Program-made: the position numbers and the translations under genes | Origin: Anaerolineae bacterium | GTDB lineage: Bacteria > Pseudomonadota > Alphaproteobacteria > DSM-16000 > Inquilinaceae | NCBI GenBank assembly: GCA_028285185.1 | Contig: JANQQD010000254.1 | Span: 1 to 39,268 of the forward strand | DNA: 39,268 bases | Direction: 5' to 3' | Shown here: positions 1-9,443 of the stretch, in pieces | Layout of the letters: each line of letters opens with the position of its first letter | Numbering within the stretch: position 1 is the first letter of the stretch | The notes under the pieces: model-generated | Databases searched by the model: none | What the model was told of the DNA's origin: nothing | The model's input: only the letters and a program-made list of their open reading frames with translations

Positions 1-27
1 GGCGCAAGTGCATCGGGACGCCCGAAG

Positions 28-47
28 GGGGCCGCCGGTGCGGCCCC
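28..47. terminator. GC-rich hairpin upstream of the amyloid operon
   Basis: An 8-bp perfect stem (GGGGCCGC / GCGGCCCC) with a CGGT tetraloop, followed by GGTTTCC. It probably ends the transcript of a gene lying left of the window and so insulates the operon that starts at 146. The T-tract is poor, so termination is an inference. Confidence 0.45.
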
Positions 48-68
48 GGTTTCCGAGCGATTCAGGGG

Positions 69-80
69 TGAGCGCGCTCA
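69..80. promoter_or_regulatory. 12-bp palindrome in the leader of the giant repeat gene
   Basis: TGAGCGCGCTCA is a perfect 12-bp palindrome, 66 bp in front of the start codon of the giant repeat protein. Its place in a short 5' leader would suit a dimeric regulator. No regulator is known from this window, and in GC-rich DNA a chance palindrome is possible. Confidence 0.3.
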
Positions 81-145
81 GATCGAGCGGAAACCGAAGT
101 GTAAACCCCGTCGGCAGACGGCGAACGCGAAACGGGAGAGGCTAA

Positions 146-3100
146 ATGAGGAATACTCTTTTAGGGGGCGTGTCCCTCCTGGCTCTGACAATCGGCTTCG
201 GCGCGGCTGCGCAGGCGCAGAGTTTGGCGAGCGCCTCTGTCACAGCGTCTTCCGCCTCCGGTGTCGTCGTGGATGATCAGTCTGCGGGCGGATCGGGCGG
301 TGAGCTCAACACGATCCTCAATTCGTTCACGCTGGGTGCGGAAGGTGTCCTGGTCAGCCAGCAGAACAACGGCGATGGGAACGTGCTCGGTAGCGCCATC
401 GCGGTGAATGGCGACCTGGCGCCCGACGGCGCGGACATCGAGACCGTGGCTGCGGTCACCGATATCGTCGCCTTTGGCAGTGCGACCGCAATCGGCGACG
501 GCTCCGACGCCACGCGGGAGCGGCAGAACTTCGTCCAAGACAGCTCCTACAATGGCGCTGCCGGCATCATCCATGTGCAGCAGAACAATGGCGACATCAA
601 TGCGATGGGCGTTGCAACGGCAGCGCACGGCATCGTTGCAGCCATTGCGGATGTCGGCGCCATCACCAACACCGCTTCGACCCTCGGCCTTTCGGTCCTC
701 GTGGACACGGTTGATCAAGGTACCGATCGCCGGAACAGGATCCGCGACTCCTTCGATTCCACCGCCGGCATTATGGCGGTGCAGCAGAACAACGGCAGCG
801 GCAACGCCATGGGCATTGCCAATGCGGTTACCGGTCTGGTCGGCGGGACGGCCGTCCTTCTGGGTTCGCCGGAAGACACGGACGCCGTTACGCAGTCGGC
901 CCTGACCGGTGGCACCATAGCCCTGAACACGACCAACACGCAGCCCGGCAGCTTTGCGTTTGCGCTGGATCGAAACAATGTGATCCGCCGGGCGTTCGAT
1001 GACGCAGTCGGTCTAGCGGCTGTCCAGCAGAACAACGGCGATGGCAATGCGATGGGGATCGCCAACGCCATTGCGGGTATCACCGGCGGCGTGGCGGGCG
1101 CGGTCACGCAGGACGCGACGTCGGTTTCGACGATCCTCCTGACCAGCGCGGATTCCAATGCAACCGACTATCGGAACCTGACCATCAACTCCGCTGACCG
1201 CTTCAGCGGTGTCCTTACGGCCCAGCAGAACAACGGCGATGGCAATGCCATCTCCAACGCCAATGCGGTTCTGGGGCTGGCGTCACCTGGTGGGACGATC
1301 GGATCGATCGATCAGACGGCTGGCAGCTTCTCCACCGTTCTGGGCAGCACCGATGTTGACGATATCGGCTTCCCGACGGCAATCAACCTGATCGAACGGT
1401 CGTTCCGCGACGCGTCGGGTGTTCTGACCGTCCAGCAGAACAACGGTCACGCCAACGCGATGGACGTGGCCAATGCGGTCATCGGTGCGACGGCGTCAGT
1501 GGTCGGGGCGATCTCGCAGACTACGAATGCCTTCGCCACGCTCGATGGCTTCATCGTCGACATCGATGTTTCGGGCAGCGGCGCCGACCGCAGCAACGAC
1601 ATCGACCAGGCGTTCACAGATGCCGCCGGCGTGGTCACCGTTCAGCAGAACAACGGCCATGCGAATGCCATCCAGGTCGCCAGCGCGATCGCCGGCGATG
1701 CGGCCGCTCTCGGCGCGGGCCTCGGCGGTTCCGGCAGCATCACGCAGGCTGTCACGCTGGATGCCGAAGTCGACGATGTTGAGGTGATCCGCGTCGGTTC
1801 CTCCACGCTGGACAACAACATCGGCCTGGCCGGCGGGTCCTTCAACGGCGCGACCGGCGTTCTCAATGTCCAGCAGAACAATGGCAGCGGTAATGCCATC
1901 GTCATCGGCAATGCCATTGTCGGCATCGTCGGCGCGACTGGCGCCATCGATCAGGACATCGTCAAGACGGCGGATATCCTGAGCTCGGTCGCGGTCGACC
2001 CGAGCGACGTCCGGTCCAACCTGCTGGAAGACGGCTTCAATGGGGCCGCGGGCGTGGCGAACGTCCAGCAGAACAACGGTGACGCCAACATTGTCTCAAT
2101 CGGCACTGCGATCGTCGGTGTGGCGAGCTCGACCGGCGCCATCGATCAGGACGTCGGCACGACCGTGTCGATCCTGGGCAACTTGGCCGTCGACCTCGCG
2201 GGGACCCGCGACAACTTCATCGCCGATCCCGTCTTCGACGGCTTCACGGGCGTGGCCAGCGTTCAACAGAACAATGGCAGCCTGAATGCGATGGATATCA
2301 ACAGCGCGGTGGTGGGCGTGACCGGTGCGACCGGTGCGATCACGCAGACCCCCAGCTCGACGATTGAGCTGACGACGCTGGCTGGCAATCTGGAGATCGG
2401 CATTGCCACCACGCGGACGAACACGATCGCCGCCGGTGCGTTTGATGGCGCGAGCGGGATCATCAACGTTCAGCAGAACAATGGTGACCTCAACTCGCTG
2501 CAGATCAACAACGCCGTGGTCGGTGCGCTTGGTGTCGCGACCAGCGTCACGCAGGATGTGAACAGCCCGGCGATCGTGGCCTTCGGCGCCACGGCCGATC
2601 TGTTCGGTTCGCGCACCAACACGATTCCCGGTGGGTTCGCTGGTGCCACGGGCATCGCCAATATCGAGCAGAACAACGGCACGCTGAACACGCTTGAGAC
2701 CAACAACGGCGTGGTGGGCTCGATCGGCCCGGCCATCGTGCTGTCAGGTGTGCCGGTCGTGCAGTCGGCCACTTCGACCGCTCTCTTGACCGTCAACGCG
2801 ACGCTTGACCTGCTGAGTGACCGCAGCAACACGATTACGGGTGCCTTCACCGGCGCCGCGGGTATCGCGAACATCCAGCAGAACAACGGCGACCTGAATG
2901 CGCTGCAGATCAACAACGCGGTGCTCGGGGCCACGGCGCCGAGCATCACGGGTGCGATCGGTGGCATAAGCCAGGTGGCGGCTTCCGACGTCGACTTCCT
3001 GATCAATTTGGCTATCGATCTGGGCGGCGATCGGGAGAACACGATCGACGGTGCGGCGTTTGCTGGTGCCAACGGCATCGCGGCTATCCAGCAGAACAAC

Positions 3101-6100
3101 GGCAGCCTCAACAGCATGGACATCAACAATGCCGTCGTTGGCTCCAGCGGCGGTATCAACGTGGCTGTGCTCGGCGCTATCGATCAGTCTGCTAGCTCGA
3201 CTGTCGATGCCGCTTTGAATGCGGGTATCGATGTCGACGCTCTTGGGTTCGGCGCCCGCGACAATGCCATCAGCGGATCGGCCTTCTCCGGAGCAGCCGG
3301 CCTCGCAAGCGTGCAGCAGAACAACGGCGATCTGAACTCGATCGACGCCAACTCCGCCGTGGTCGGCGCGATCGGGATCAACCTGGGCCTGAATTCGACC
3401 GTCGACCAGAGCGCGACTTCTGATGTCGATCTGGCCCTGGGTGCGACGCTGAATCTGGATCTCCTTGGCGGCGGTGGCCGAGACAATGTGATCACCGGTA
3501 CAGCGTTCTCGGTTTTCGACGGTATCGCCAACGTTCAGCAGAACAACGGCGACCTGAACGCACTCGGCATCAATAATGCGGTTATGGGTGCCGTAGGTAT
3601 CTCGATCAGTGCTGCTGGGGCGACGACGCAGACCGCCGGCTCGGATCAGGATATCGCTCTCAGCACGACCGTCGACTTCGACTTCCTCGGCGGCAGCGCA
3701 CGCAGCAACGTAGTCGGTGGTGCTGCCTTTGCACTGGTGGATGGTGTCGTCAACGTTCAGCAGAACAACGGCGATCTGAACGCCATGGGCATCAACAACG
3801 CCATCGTCGGTGCGGCCGGCGCCGGCGTAAGCCTCTCTGGCACGTTGGATCAGTCGGCGACCTCCACGGCAACGCTCCTGGGCGACACGGCAATCGATGT
3901 CGGGCTGCTCGGTGGTGGCGATCGCCTGAACACGATCACGGGCATTGCCTCGATCGCGTCGGACGGCATCGTCAACGTTCAGCAGAACAACGGCGATCTG
4001 AACTCGATCTCTGCCAACACAGCGGTGTTCGGAACAGCCGGCCTCGGGCTGACGGGAACGGGCATCGTGACGCAAGTGGCCGAGTCGGATGCCTTCTTGC
4101 TGTTCGATGCAGCGTTGGATGTGCAGATCGGGGGTGGTGATCGCGCGAACTTGATCAACGCTGGCGCCTTCCTGGTGGCCAACGGGATCACCACTGTCCA
4201 GCAGAACAACGGCAACGTGAACGTCATGGGCGTGAACAGTGCCGTTGTTGGTGTTGCCGGCTTCGGCGCCAGCGCCAGTGGTCCGGTGATCCAGACGGCC
4301 GACTCAGACAGCGGTCTGGCCTTCAACGTGGCGGTGGATCTGGAGATCCTGGGCGGTGACCGGACGAATACCCTCACCGACTTTGCCTTCACCGGTGCAA
4401 ACGGCATCATCAACGTTCAGCAGAACAACGGCGACCTGAATGCCATCAGCACCAACAATGCGGTGGTTGGCGTGTCGGCCGGCGCTCTGGCTCAGCTCGG
4501 CTTCATCACGCAAGATGCATCCTCGACTGTCGTCAACGCCATCGCGGCGGCGATCGACATCCAGGGTACGCGGACCAACACCATCGACGACGCTGCCTTC
4601 GCAGGCGGCAGCGGGATCGCCAGCGTTCAGCAGAACAACGGCAACCTGAACTCGATGGACGTTAACAATGCGGTCGTCGGCGCCAACGGCTTGACCCTCA
4701 CGGCCAATGGCCTTGTGGATCAGGACGCCACCTCGTCGGTTGACACTGTCTTCACGCTGGCCGTGGACGGCAGCGTGTTTGGCGGTGACCGCACGAACAC
4801 CCTGACGGACGGCGCCTTCGGTGGCTTCGCTGGAGTGGTCAATGTTCAGCAGAACAATGGCGACCTGAATGCCATCAGTGCCAACAATGCGGTGATCGGT
4901 GGTGTCGGCGCCTCTGCCAGCCTGACTGGCGTGGCGTTCCAGACGGCGAGTTCCGACACGGACCTGACCCTGGGTGGCGCGCTTGACGTCAGCGCCCTGG
5001 GCGGCGGCGATCGGGACAACACGATCGATGGCGCTGCCTTCGCGACGGCGGCGGGCATCATCAATGCCCAGCAGAACAACGGCAACATCAACGCGCTGAA
5101 CATCAACAACGCAGTGATGGGAACAGTTGGGCTGTCGGCGAGCGCGACCTTCGCTATCGTCCAGTCGGCCAGCTCGCTCGTAGAGCTGGACAGCAACACG
5201 GCCATCGATCTGGGCATCTTCGGTGGTGGCGCGCGCACCAACGACATCAGCGACATCGCCAACATCGCTGCGGCCGGTGTGCTGAGCGTTCAACAGAATA
5301 ACGGCGACGTGAACGCGCTCAGCATCAACAATGCGGTTTCCGGGACCACAGGGATCGCGCTTAGCGCGACCGGCTTCGTGTTCCAGGACGCCACGTCTGA
5401 TGTCAGCCTGCTGGACAACACGGCCGCAGATGTCACCCTGTTCTTCGGCGGCGTGCGGGACAACGATATCGACACGGGGGCATTCGCCTTCGCAAGCGGC
5501 ATCGTCAGCGCCCAGCAGAATAACGGCGACATCAATGCGATGGGCATCAACAACGCCGTCGTGGGTGTGGCCGGGTTCGCGCTCAGCGCAGTCGGTTTCG
5601 TTGATCAGGAAGCCTCGTCGTTGGTCAGCATCGATGGCAGCTTCGTGGTAGATGCTGACGTCCTGGGCGGCGCACGGACGAATTCGATCACGGATGCGGC
5701 GTTCCTCGCGACGTCGGGCCTGATCGCCGCGCAGCAGAACAATGGCAACGTCAATTCGCTCGGCATCAACAACGCCGTGGTCGGCTTGACCGACGGGGCG
5801 CTGGCGATCGGCGCGGATGTGACCCAGACGGCCATGTCGGAAGTCGACCTCACCGCCAACGGTGCGATCGACATCCTCGGCTTCCGCACGAATACGATCG
5901 ACGCGGGGTCGTTCAACGGCATCTCCGGCATGACCAGCGTGCAGCAGAACAACGGCGACGTGAACGCGCTGGACATCAACAGTGCGGTCGTGGGCGTGGC
6001 CGGCGGAGCCCAACTGGGGCCGTTCGGCGACGTCACGCAGGTGGCCGGTTCCAGCACCGACATCATCTTCAATCTGGCTCTCGATGCCGACCTCAATGTC

Positions 6101-9100
6101 CTCGGCGCGCGTGCCAACACGATCACCGACGATGCATTCGAGGGTGTTGAAGGCGTTACCAGCGTTCAGCAGAACAACGGCAACGTGAACGGTCTCGGTA
6201 TCAACAATGCGATCATCGGTGTCGGTGGCTTCGACTTCAGGCTGACCGATAGCATCACGCAGACGGTCACGTCGGGAGCCACGTTGGCACTCGACTTGGC
6301 CATCGATCTGGGCATCGCGGACAGCAGCCGCGAAAACCTGATCAGCGACGAGGCGTTTGAAGGTGCAGCGGGTCTGACCAGCGTTCAGCAGAACAACGGC
6401 GACATCAATGCACTCGCCATCAACAACGCGGTTGTCGGTGCGGTTGGGCTTTCGTTCAACGCGACGGGAACGGTGGTCCAGAGCATCACCTCGGCCGACC
6501 TGATGGCGCTCAACGCGGCGTTCGACATCAACATCCTGTCCGGCGGCGATCGGGAGAACCTGATCGACAGCATGGCCTTCGCAGGGTCCGCCGGTGTCGT
6601 GAATGCTCAGCAGAACAACGGCAACATCAATGCCATGACGATCAACAATGCGATCGTCGGTGTGTCAGGTCTTGCCGCCATCGGTGCGGGAAGCGTGGAT
6701 CAGAGCGTGAGCTCCAGCGCTGCCCACGTGTTCGAGGCGGGGATCGATATCTCCTTGCTGCTCGGTGATACGGATACCAACACGATCACTGGCAGCGCGT
6801 TCTCGGGCTCGGACGGCGTCGCCACGGTTCAGCAGAACAATGGTGACCTGAACTCGATCACCGCCAACACCGCGGTGCTCGGCGCGGCTGGGTTTGCCCT
6901 TAGTGCGGTCGGTGAAGTCGATCAGGTCGTGTCGTCCGACACGCTGCACCTGTTGGATGCGACAGTGGATCTGGAGTTCCTGACGCTGGGAACGGAGGTT
7001 GCGACCAACACGATCGACGGCGGTGCCTTCTCCGGCTCGAACGGGATTGCCACGGTTCAGCAGAACAACGGCAACCTGAACGCGATCGGGGCGAACAGCG
7101 CAGTGGTCGGCTTGGCGGGCGGTGTCCTGCTGCAGGCGGCGGGACTGCCGGTCGATCAGACGATCACGTCGGATGCGGACATCATCGCGACGCTGGATGT
7201 CGATATCGACATCCTGCTTAGCGGTGAGACACGCACCAACCTGGTGGGCGGCACGGCCTTCTCCGGCTCGGCGGGCATCGCCAATGTCCAGCAGAACAAC
7301 GGCAACCTCAACGCCATGCAGATCAACAATGCAGTGTTGGGGTCGGCTGATGGCCTGCTGCTCGGCCCGACCGGCACGGTGACCCAGACCATCGGGTCGG
7401 CCGGAACCATCGCCGGGAACCTGACGTTCGATCTGAACCTGATCAGCTTCGGCGGAGTGCGGACGAACACCATCGGTGGCGGCGCCTTCACGGGCCCGGG
7501 CACCGGCGGCATTGCCACGGTTCAGCAGAACAACGGCGATGTGAACGTGATGACGGCCAATAACGCCATTGTGGGATCGACCGGGTTCCTCAGTGACGCG
7601 TCCCAGACGATCACCTTCGACGAAACGCTGGTCTCGTTCGTGTTCGTCTCCGCAGCGGACGACGTGCGCACTAACACGGTGTCACCGGGCGCCTTCGACG
7701 GCTTCGCGGGTGTGGTCGATGTTCAGCAGAACAACGGCGACGCCAACGTGATGATCGAAGACGTGGCGGTGCTGGCCTATGTGGGTAACGGCCCCGAGAA
7801 CGTCGACCAGACGATCGATGCCGCGTCCGGCACGAACCAGGTCAGCGATATCACGGTGCTCTCCGACAACAGCCTTCGTCTGAACGACCTGACCTCGGCA
7901 TTCGTCGGGTACTCGGGTGTCGCCACCATCCAGCAGAACAACGGTGACGGCAACGTTCTGGCGGCGGCAACGGCGCTGGTCGGCGATGCGGACGACGAAG
8001 AGACGTTGACGGTTGATCAGACGATCAGCCTGGACGGTGTGCCGCCGACGCTGTCGGGGCTCACGTTCGGGTCCGCCGCCACGCCAGACGGGGCTCGTAC
8101 CAACCTCCTCGTCGGTGGGGCGTTCGACGACGCTTCGGGCATCGTCACGGCTCAGCAGAACAACGGTGGCGGAAACTTCATCTTCTCCGGCACCGCGGTG
8201 TTCGGCAGCGGCCCGGGTGCGACCGCGAACAACGTGACCCAGTCGGTCGACATGTCCGTGGACATCGAAGACATCATCACCTTCGTCGATACGGAAAGCC
8301 CGCGGTTGAATACGATCACTGACTCGTTCGACTCGTATACCGGCACGCTGACGGTCCAGCAGAACAATGGCGACGGTAACGCCATGTTCTCCGCCATCGC
8401 CGTGTCGGCCGACGTTCGCACGGGCCAGGCTGGCGCCACTCCTGCCGCAGAGAGCTCCACGCAATCGTTGATCCGCGCCTTCGGCACGGTCAGCGACGTT
8501 GACGATGGCGCAATCTTGGAGAGCAACCTCCGAGACAACGACATCATCGCCGACTCCTTCGATGAGGCGAGCGGTGTGGTCTCGGTTCAGCAGAACAACG
8601 GTACCGGCAACGTCATCGGCACTTCGATTGGCGTGGTGGCCCTGATCGATGCAGACGATATCGACACGGTCGCCTCGGTGGTCGAGGCCGGCGGCGATGT
8701 GAGCGGTCTGGTGTTTGGTGCGCCGGGTGACCGGCAGTTCTTCGGCAATCGGTCGAACTTCATCGACGCCTCGTTCGATGGTGCCGAGGGGATCTTCGCC
8801 GTGTTCCAGAACAACGGGAACGGCAATGTGGCGACAACGGCCATCGGCGTGTCGGCCACGCTGGGTGACAACGCGGACGTGGCAGGTTCCAGCACGGTTT
8901 CGTCTGATGTGACCGGTACCGTTGGGGCGCCTGGGGCTCCGATCGAGATCTATCAGCAGCTGGGTGCTGTCGGTCCCGACAACACGATCAGCGACTCGTT
9001 CGATAGCTTCCAGGGCGTGGCGACCGTGACCCAGAACAACGGCGATGCCAATGTGCTGGGAACGGCAGTCAGCGTTGGTGCGGAGCAGGTGGGCTCTGGC

Positions 9101-9337
9101 GGTGTGCCGAGCGGTGACGTCGGGTTTGGCACTGCGGTGTCGACCGCGACACTGGCCGGTGCGACCTCCAACGTCACGGTCGATACGGTCATCCCGGCCG
9201 GCTCCACTGGGCTCAACAACACGATCACCGACTCGTTCAACGGAGCGGCTGGGGTTGTGTCGGTCACCCAGAACAACGGTTCGGGCAACGTGATCAGCTC
9301 GTCCATCTCGGTGACGGCGAGCTTCACGCGGCCGTAA
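146..9337 (+). CDS. Giant secreted (Q)QNNG-repeat protein, candidate functional-amyloid subunit (FapC-like role)
   Basis: A 3063-residue exported protein. Residues 1-25 form a Sec signal peptide (MRNTL, hydrophobic core, AQAQ cleavage region). The start is supported by GGGAG at 134-138, 7 nt before the ATG. Almost all the rest is 42 units of about 72 residues, each with an RxNxIxxxAFxGAxG stretch, the core VQQNNGDLNAxxINNAVVG, and a short (V/I)(D/T)Q segment with Ser/Thr/Ala. I see no Cys or Trp and only one Lys; the linkers are acidic. Regular Gln/Asn ladders without Cys suit a cross-beta or beta-solenoid fibre. The neighbours (C39 peptidase, small QNN-containing subunits, FapF-like pore) suggest it is the main fibre protein, as FapC is in Pseudomonas. 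Unlike the two small subunits it has no double-glycine leader. A giant adhesin or surface coat is the alternative. Export and repeats are certain; amyloid nature is inferred. Confidence 0.88.
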   Translation: MRNTLLGGVSLLALTIGFGAAAQAQSLASASVTASSASGVVVDDQSAGGSGGELNTILNSFTLGAEGVLVSQQNNGDGNVLGSAIAVNGDLAPDGADIETVAAVTDIVAFGSATAIGDGSDATRERQNFVQDSSYNGAAGIIHVQQNNGDINAMGVATAAHGIVAAIADVGAITNTASTLGLSVLVDTVDQGTDRRNRIRDSFDSTAGIMAVQQNNGSGNAMGIANAVTGLVGGTAVLLGSPEDTDAVTQSALTGGTIALNTTNTQPGSFAFALDRNNVIRRAFDDAVGLAAVQQNNGDGNAMGIANAIAGITGGVAGAVTQDATSVSTILLTSADSNATDYRNLTINSADRFSGVLTAQQNNGDGNAISNANAVLGLASPGGTIGSIDQTAGSFSTVLGSTDVDDIGFPTAINLIERSFRDASGVLTVQQNNGHANAMDVANAVIGATASVVGAISQTTNAFATLDGFIVDIDVSGSGADRSNDIDQAFTDAAGVVTVQQNNGHANAIQVASAIAGDAAALGAGLGGSGSITQAVTLDAEVDDVEVIRVGSSTLDNNIGLAGGSFNGATGVLNVQQNNGSGNAIVIGNAIVGIVGATGAIDQDIVKTADILSSVAVDPSDVRSNLLEDGFNGAAGVANVQQNNGDANIVSIGTAIVGVASSTGAIDQDVGTTVSILGNLAVDLAGTRDNFIADPVFDGFTGVASVQQNNGSLNAMDINSAVVGVTGATGAITQTPSSTIELTTLAGNLEIGIATTRTNTIAAGAFDGASGIINVQQNNGDLNSLQINNAVVGALGVATSVTQDVNSPAIVAFGATADLFGSRTNTIPGGFAGATGIANIEQNNGTLNTLETNNGVVGSIGPAIVLSGVPVVQSATSTALLTVNATLDLLSDRSNTITGAFTGAAGIANIQQNNGDLNALQINNAVLGATAPSITGAIGGISQVAASDVDFLINLAIDLGGDRENTIDGAAFAGANGIAAIQQNNGSLNSMDINNAVVGSSGGINVAVLGAIDQSASSTVDAALNAGIDVDALGFGARDNAISGSAFSGAAGLASVQQNNGDLNSIDANSAVVGAIGINLGLNSTVDQSATSDVDLALGATLNLDLLGGGGRDNVITGTAFSVFDGIANVQQNNGDLNALGINNAVMGAVGISISAAGATTQTAGSDQDIALSTTVDFDFLGGSARSNVVGGAAFALVDGVVNVQQNNGDLNAMGINNAIVGAAGAGVSLSGTLDQSATSTATLLGDTAIDVGLLGGGDRLNTITGIASIASDGIVNVQQNNGDLNSISANTAVFGTAGLGLTGTGIVTQVAESDAFLLFDAALDVQIGGGDRANLINAGAFLVANGITTVQQNNGNVNVMGVNSAVVGVAGFGASASGPVIQTADSDSGLAFNVAVDLEILGGDRTNTLTDFAFTGANGIINVQQNNGDLNAISTNNAVVGVSAGALAQLGFITQDASSTVVNAIAAAIDIQGTRTNTIDDAAFAGGSGIASVQQNNGNLNSMDVNNAVVGANGLTLTANGLVDQDATSSVDTVFTLAVDGSVFGGDRTNTLTDGAFGGFAGVVNVQQNNGDLNAISANNAVIGGVGASASLTGVAFQTASSDTDLTLGGALDVSALGGGDRDNTIDGAAFATAAGIINAQQNNGNINALNINNAVMGTVGLSASATFAIVQSASSLVELDSNTAIDLGIFGGGARTNDISDIANIAAAGVLSVQQNNGDVNALSINNAVSGTTGIALSATGFVFQDATSDVSLLDNTAADVTLFFGGVRDNDIDTGAFAFASGIVSAQQNNGDINAMGINNAVVGVAGFALSAVGFVDQEASSLVSIDGSFVVDADVLGGARTNSITDAAFLATSGLIAAQQNNGNVNSLGINNAVVGLTDGALAIGADVTQTAMSEVDLTANGAIDILGFRTNTIDAGSFNGISGMTSVQQNNGDVNALDINSAVVGVAGGAQLGPFGDVTQVAGSSTDIIFNLALDADLNVLGARANTITDDAFEGVEGVTSVQQNNGNVNGLGINNAIIGVGGFDFRLTDSITQTVTSGATLALDLAIDLGIADSSRENLISDEAFEGAAGLTSVQQNNGDINALAINNAVVGAVGLSFNATGTVVQSITSADLMALNAAFDINILSGGDRENLIDSMAFAGSAGVVNAQQNNGNINAMTINNAIVGVSGLAAIGAGSVDQSVSSSAAHVFEAGIDISLLLGDTDTNTITGSAFSGSDGVATVQQNNGDLNSITANTAVLGAAGFALSAVGEVDQVVSSDTLHLLDATVDLEFLTLGTEVATNTIDGGAFSGSNGIATVQQNNGNLNAIGANSAVVGLAGGVLLQAAGLPVDQTITSDADIIATLDVDIDILLSGETRTNLVGGTAFSGSAGIANVQQNNGNLNAMQINNAVLGSADGLLLGPTGTVTQTIGSAGTIAGNLTFDLNLISFGGVRTNTIGGGAFTGPGTGGIATVQQNNGDVNVMTANNAIVGSTGFLSDASQTITFDETLVSFVFVSAADDVRTNTVSPGAFDGFAGVVDVQQNNGDANVMIEDVAVLAYVGNGPENVDQTIDAASGTNQVSDITVLSDNSLRLNDLTSAFVGYSGVATIQQNNGDGNVLAAATALVGDADDEETLTVDQTISLDGVPPTLSGLTFGSAATPDGARTNLLVGGAFDDASGIVTAQQNNGGGNFIFSGTAVFGSGPGATANNVTQSVDMSVDIEDIITFVDTESPRLNTITDSFDSYTGTLTVQQNNGDGNAMFSAIAVSADVRTGQAGATPAAESSTQSLIRAFGTVSDVDDGAILESNLRDNDIIADSFDEASGVVSVQQNNGTGNVIGTSIGVVALIDADDIDTVASVVEAGGDVSGLVFGAPGDRQFFGNRSNFIDASFDGAEGIFAVFQNNGNGNVATTAIGVSATLGDNADVAGSSTVSSDVTGTVGAPGAPIEIYQQLGAVGPDNTISDSFDSFQGVATVTQNNGDANVLGTAVSVGAEQVGSGGVPSGDVGFGTAVSTATLAGATSNVTVDTVIPAGSTGLNNTITDSFNGAAGVVSVTQNNGSGNVISSSISVTASFTRP
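359..9280 (+). repeat. 42 tandem coding repeats with the QNNG core
   Basis: Tandem repeats inside the giant gene, from Gln72 to the last QNNG near residue 3042. The mean period is about 72.4 codons (217 nt) and unit length varies. The DNA core is usually CAGCAGAACAACGGC or a synonymous form. Units 1-9 and 35-42 read QQNNG-(D/S)-(G/A)-N, while units 10-34 mostly read QQNNG-(D/N)-(L/V/I)-N-x-x-x-(I/A)-N-N-A-V-V-G. The inner block is more uniform than the flanks. The last three units replace the first Gln with Phe or Thr (FQNNG, TQNNG). Confidence 0.93.
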
Positions 9338-9374
9338 GAGTAACGGGAGGCTCTTGTAGGGAGCCAAAACGGGG

Positions 9375-9402
9375 CCGGGGGTCGAGTGACAGCGACCCCC
9401 GG
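9375..9402. terminator. Strong intercistronic hairpin after the giant gene
   Basis: A perfect 10-bp stem (CCGGGGGTCG at 9375-9384, CGACCCCCGG at 9393-9402) with an 8-nt loop lies 37 nt after the giant stop codon and 41 nt before the next start. No T-tract follows (TTCACACTC), so it may be a 3' stabiliser or partial attenuator setting the ratio of the giant subunit to the downstream genes, rather than a full terminator. Confidence 0.6.
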
Positions 9403-9443
9403 TTCACACTCTTCGGTTCAGTACGCTGTTTCGGGAGGCTTTG

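Noticed and set aside
4304-6013. Long antisense open frames (up to 569 codons) across the giant repeat gene, for example 4304-6013 and 7682-9367 on the minus strand
   Set aside because: They are periodic mirror images of the QNNG repeat (VVLLN, VAVVLL units) created by the codon bias of the sense strand; no start sites or homology.
359-9280. Regularly spaced CAGCAGAACAACGGC words resembling a CRISPR or satellite array
   Set aside because: Spacing is about 217 nt, the words are in frame within a coding sequence and vary synonymously, and spacers are homologous to each other.
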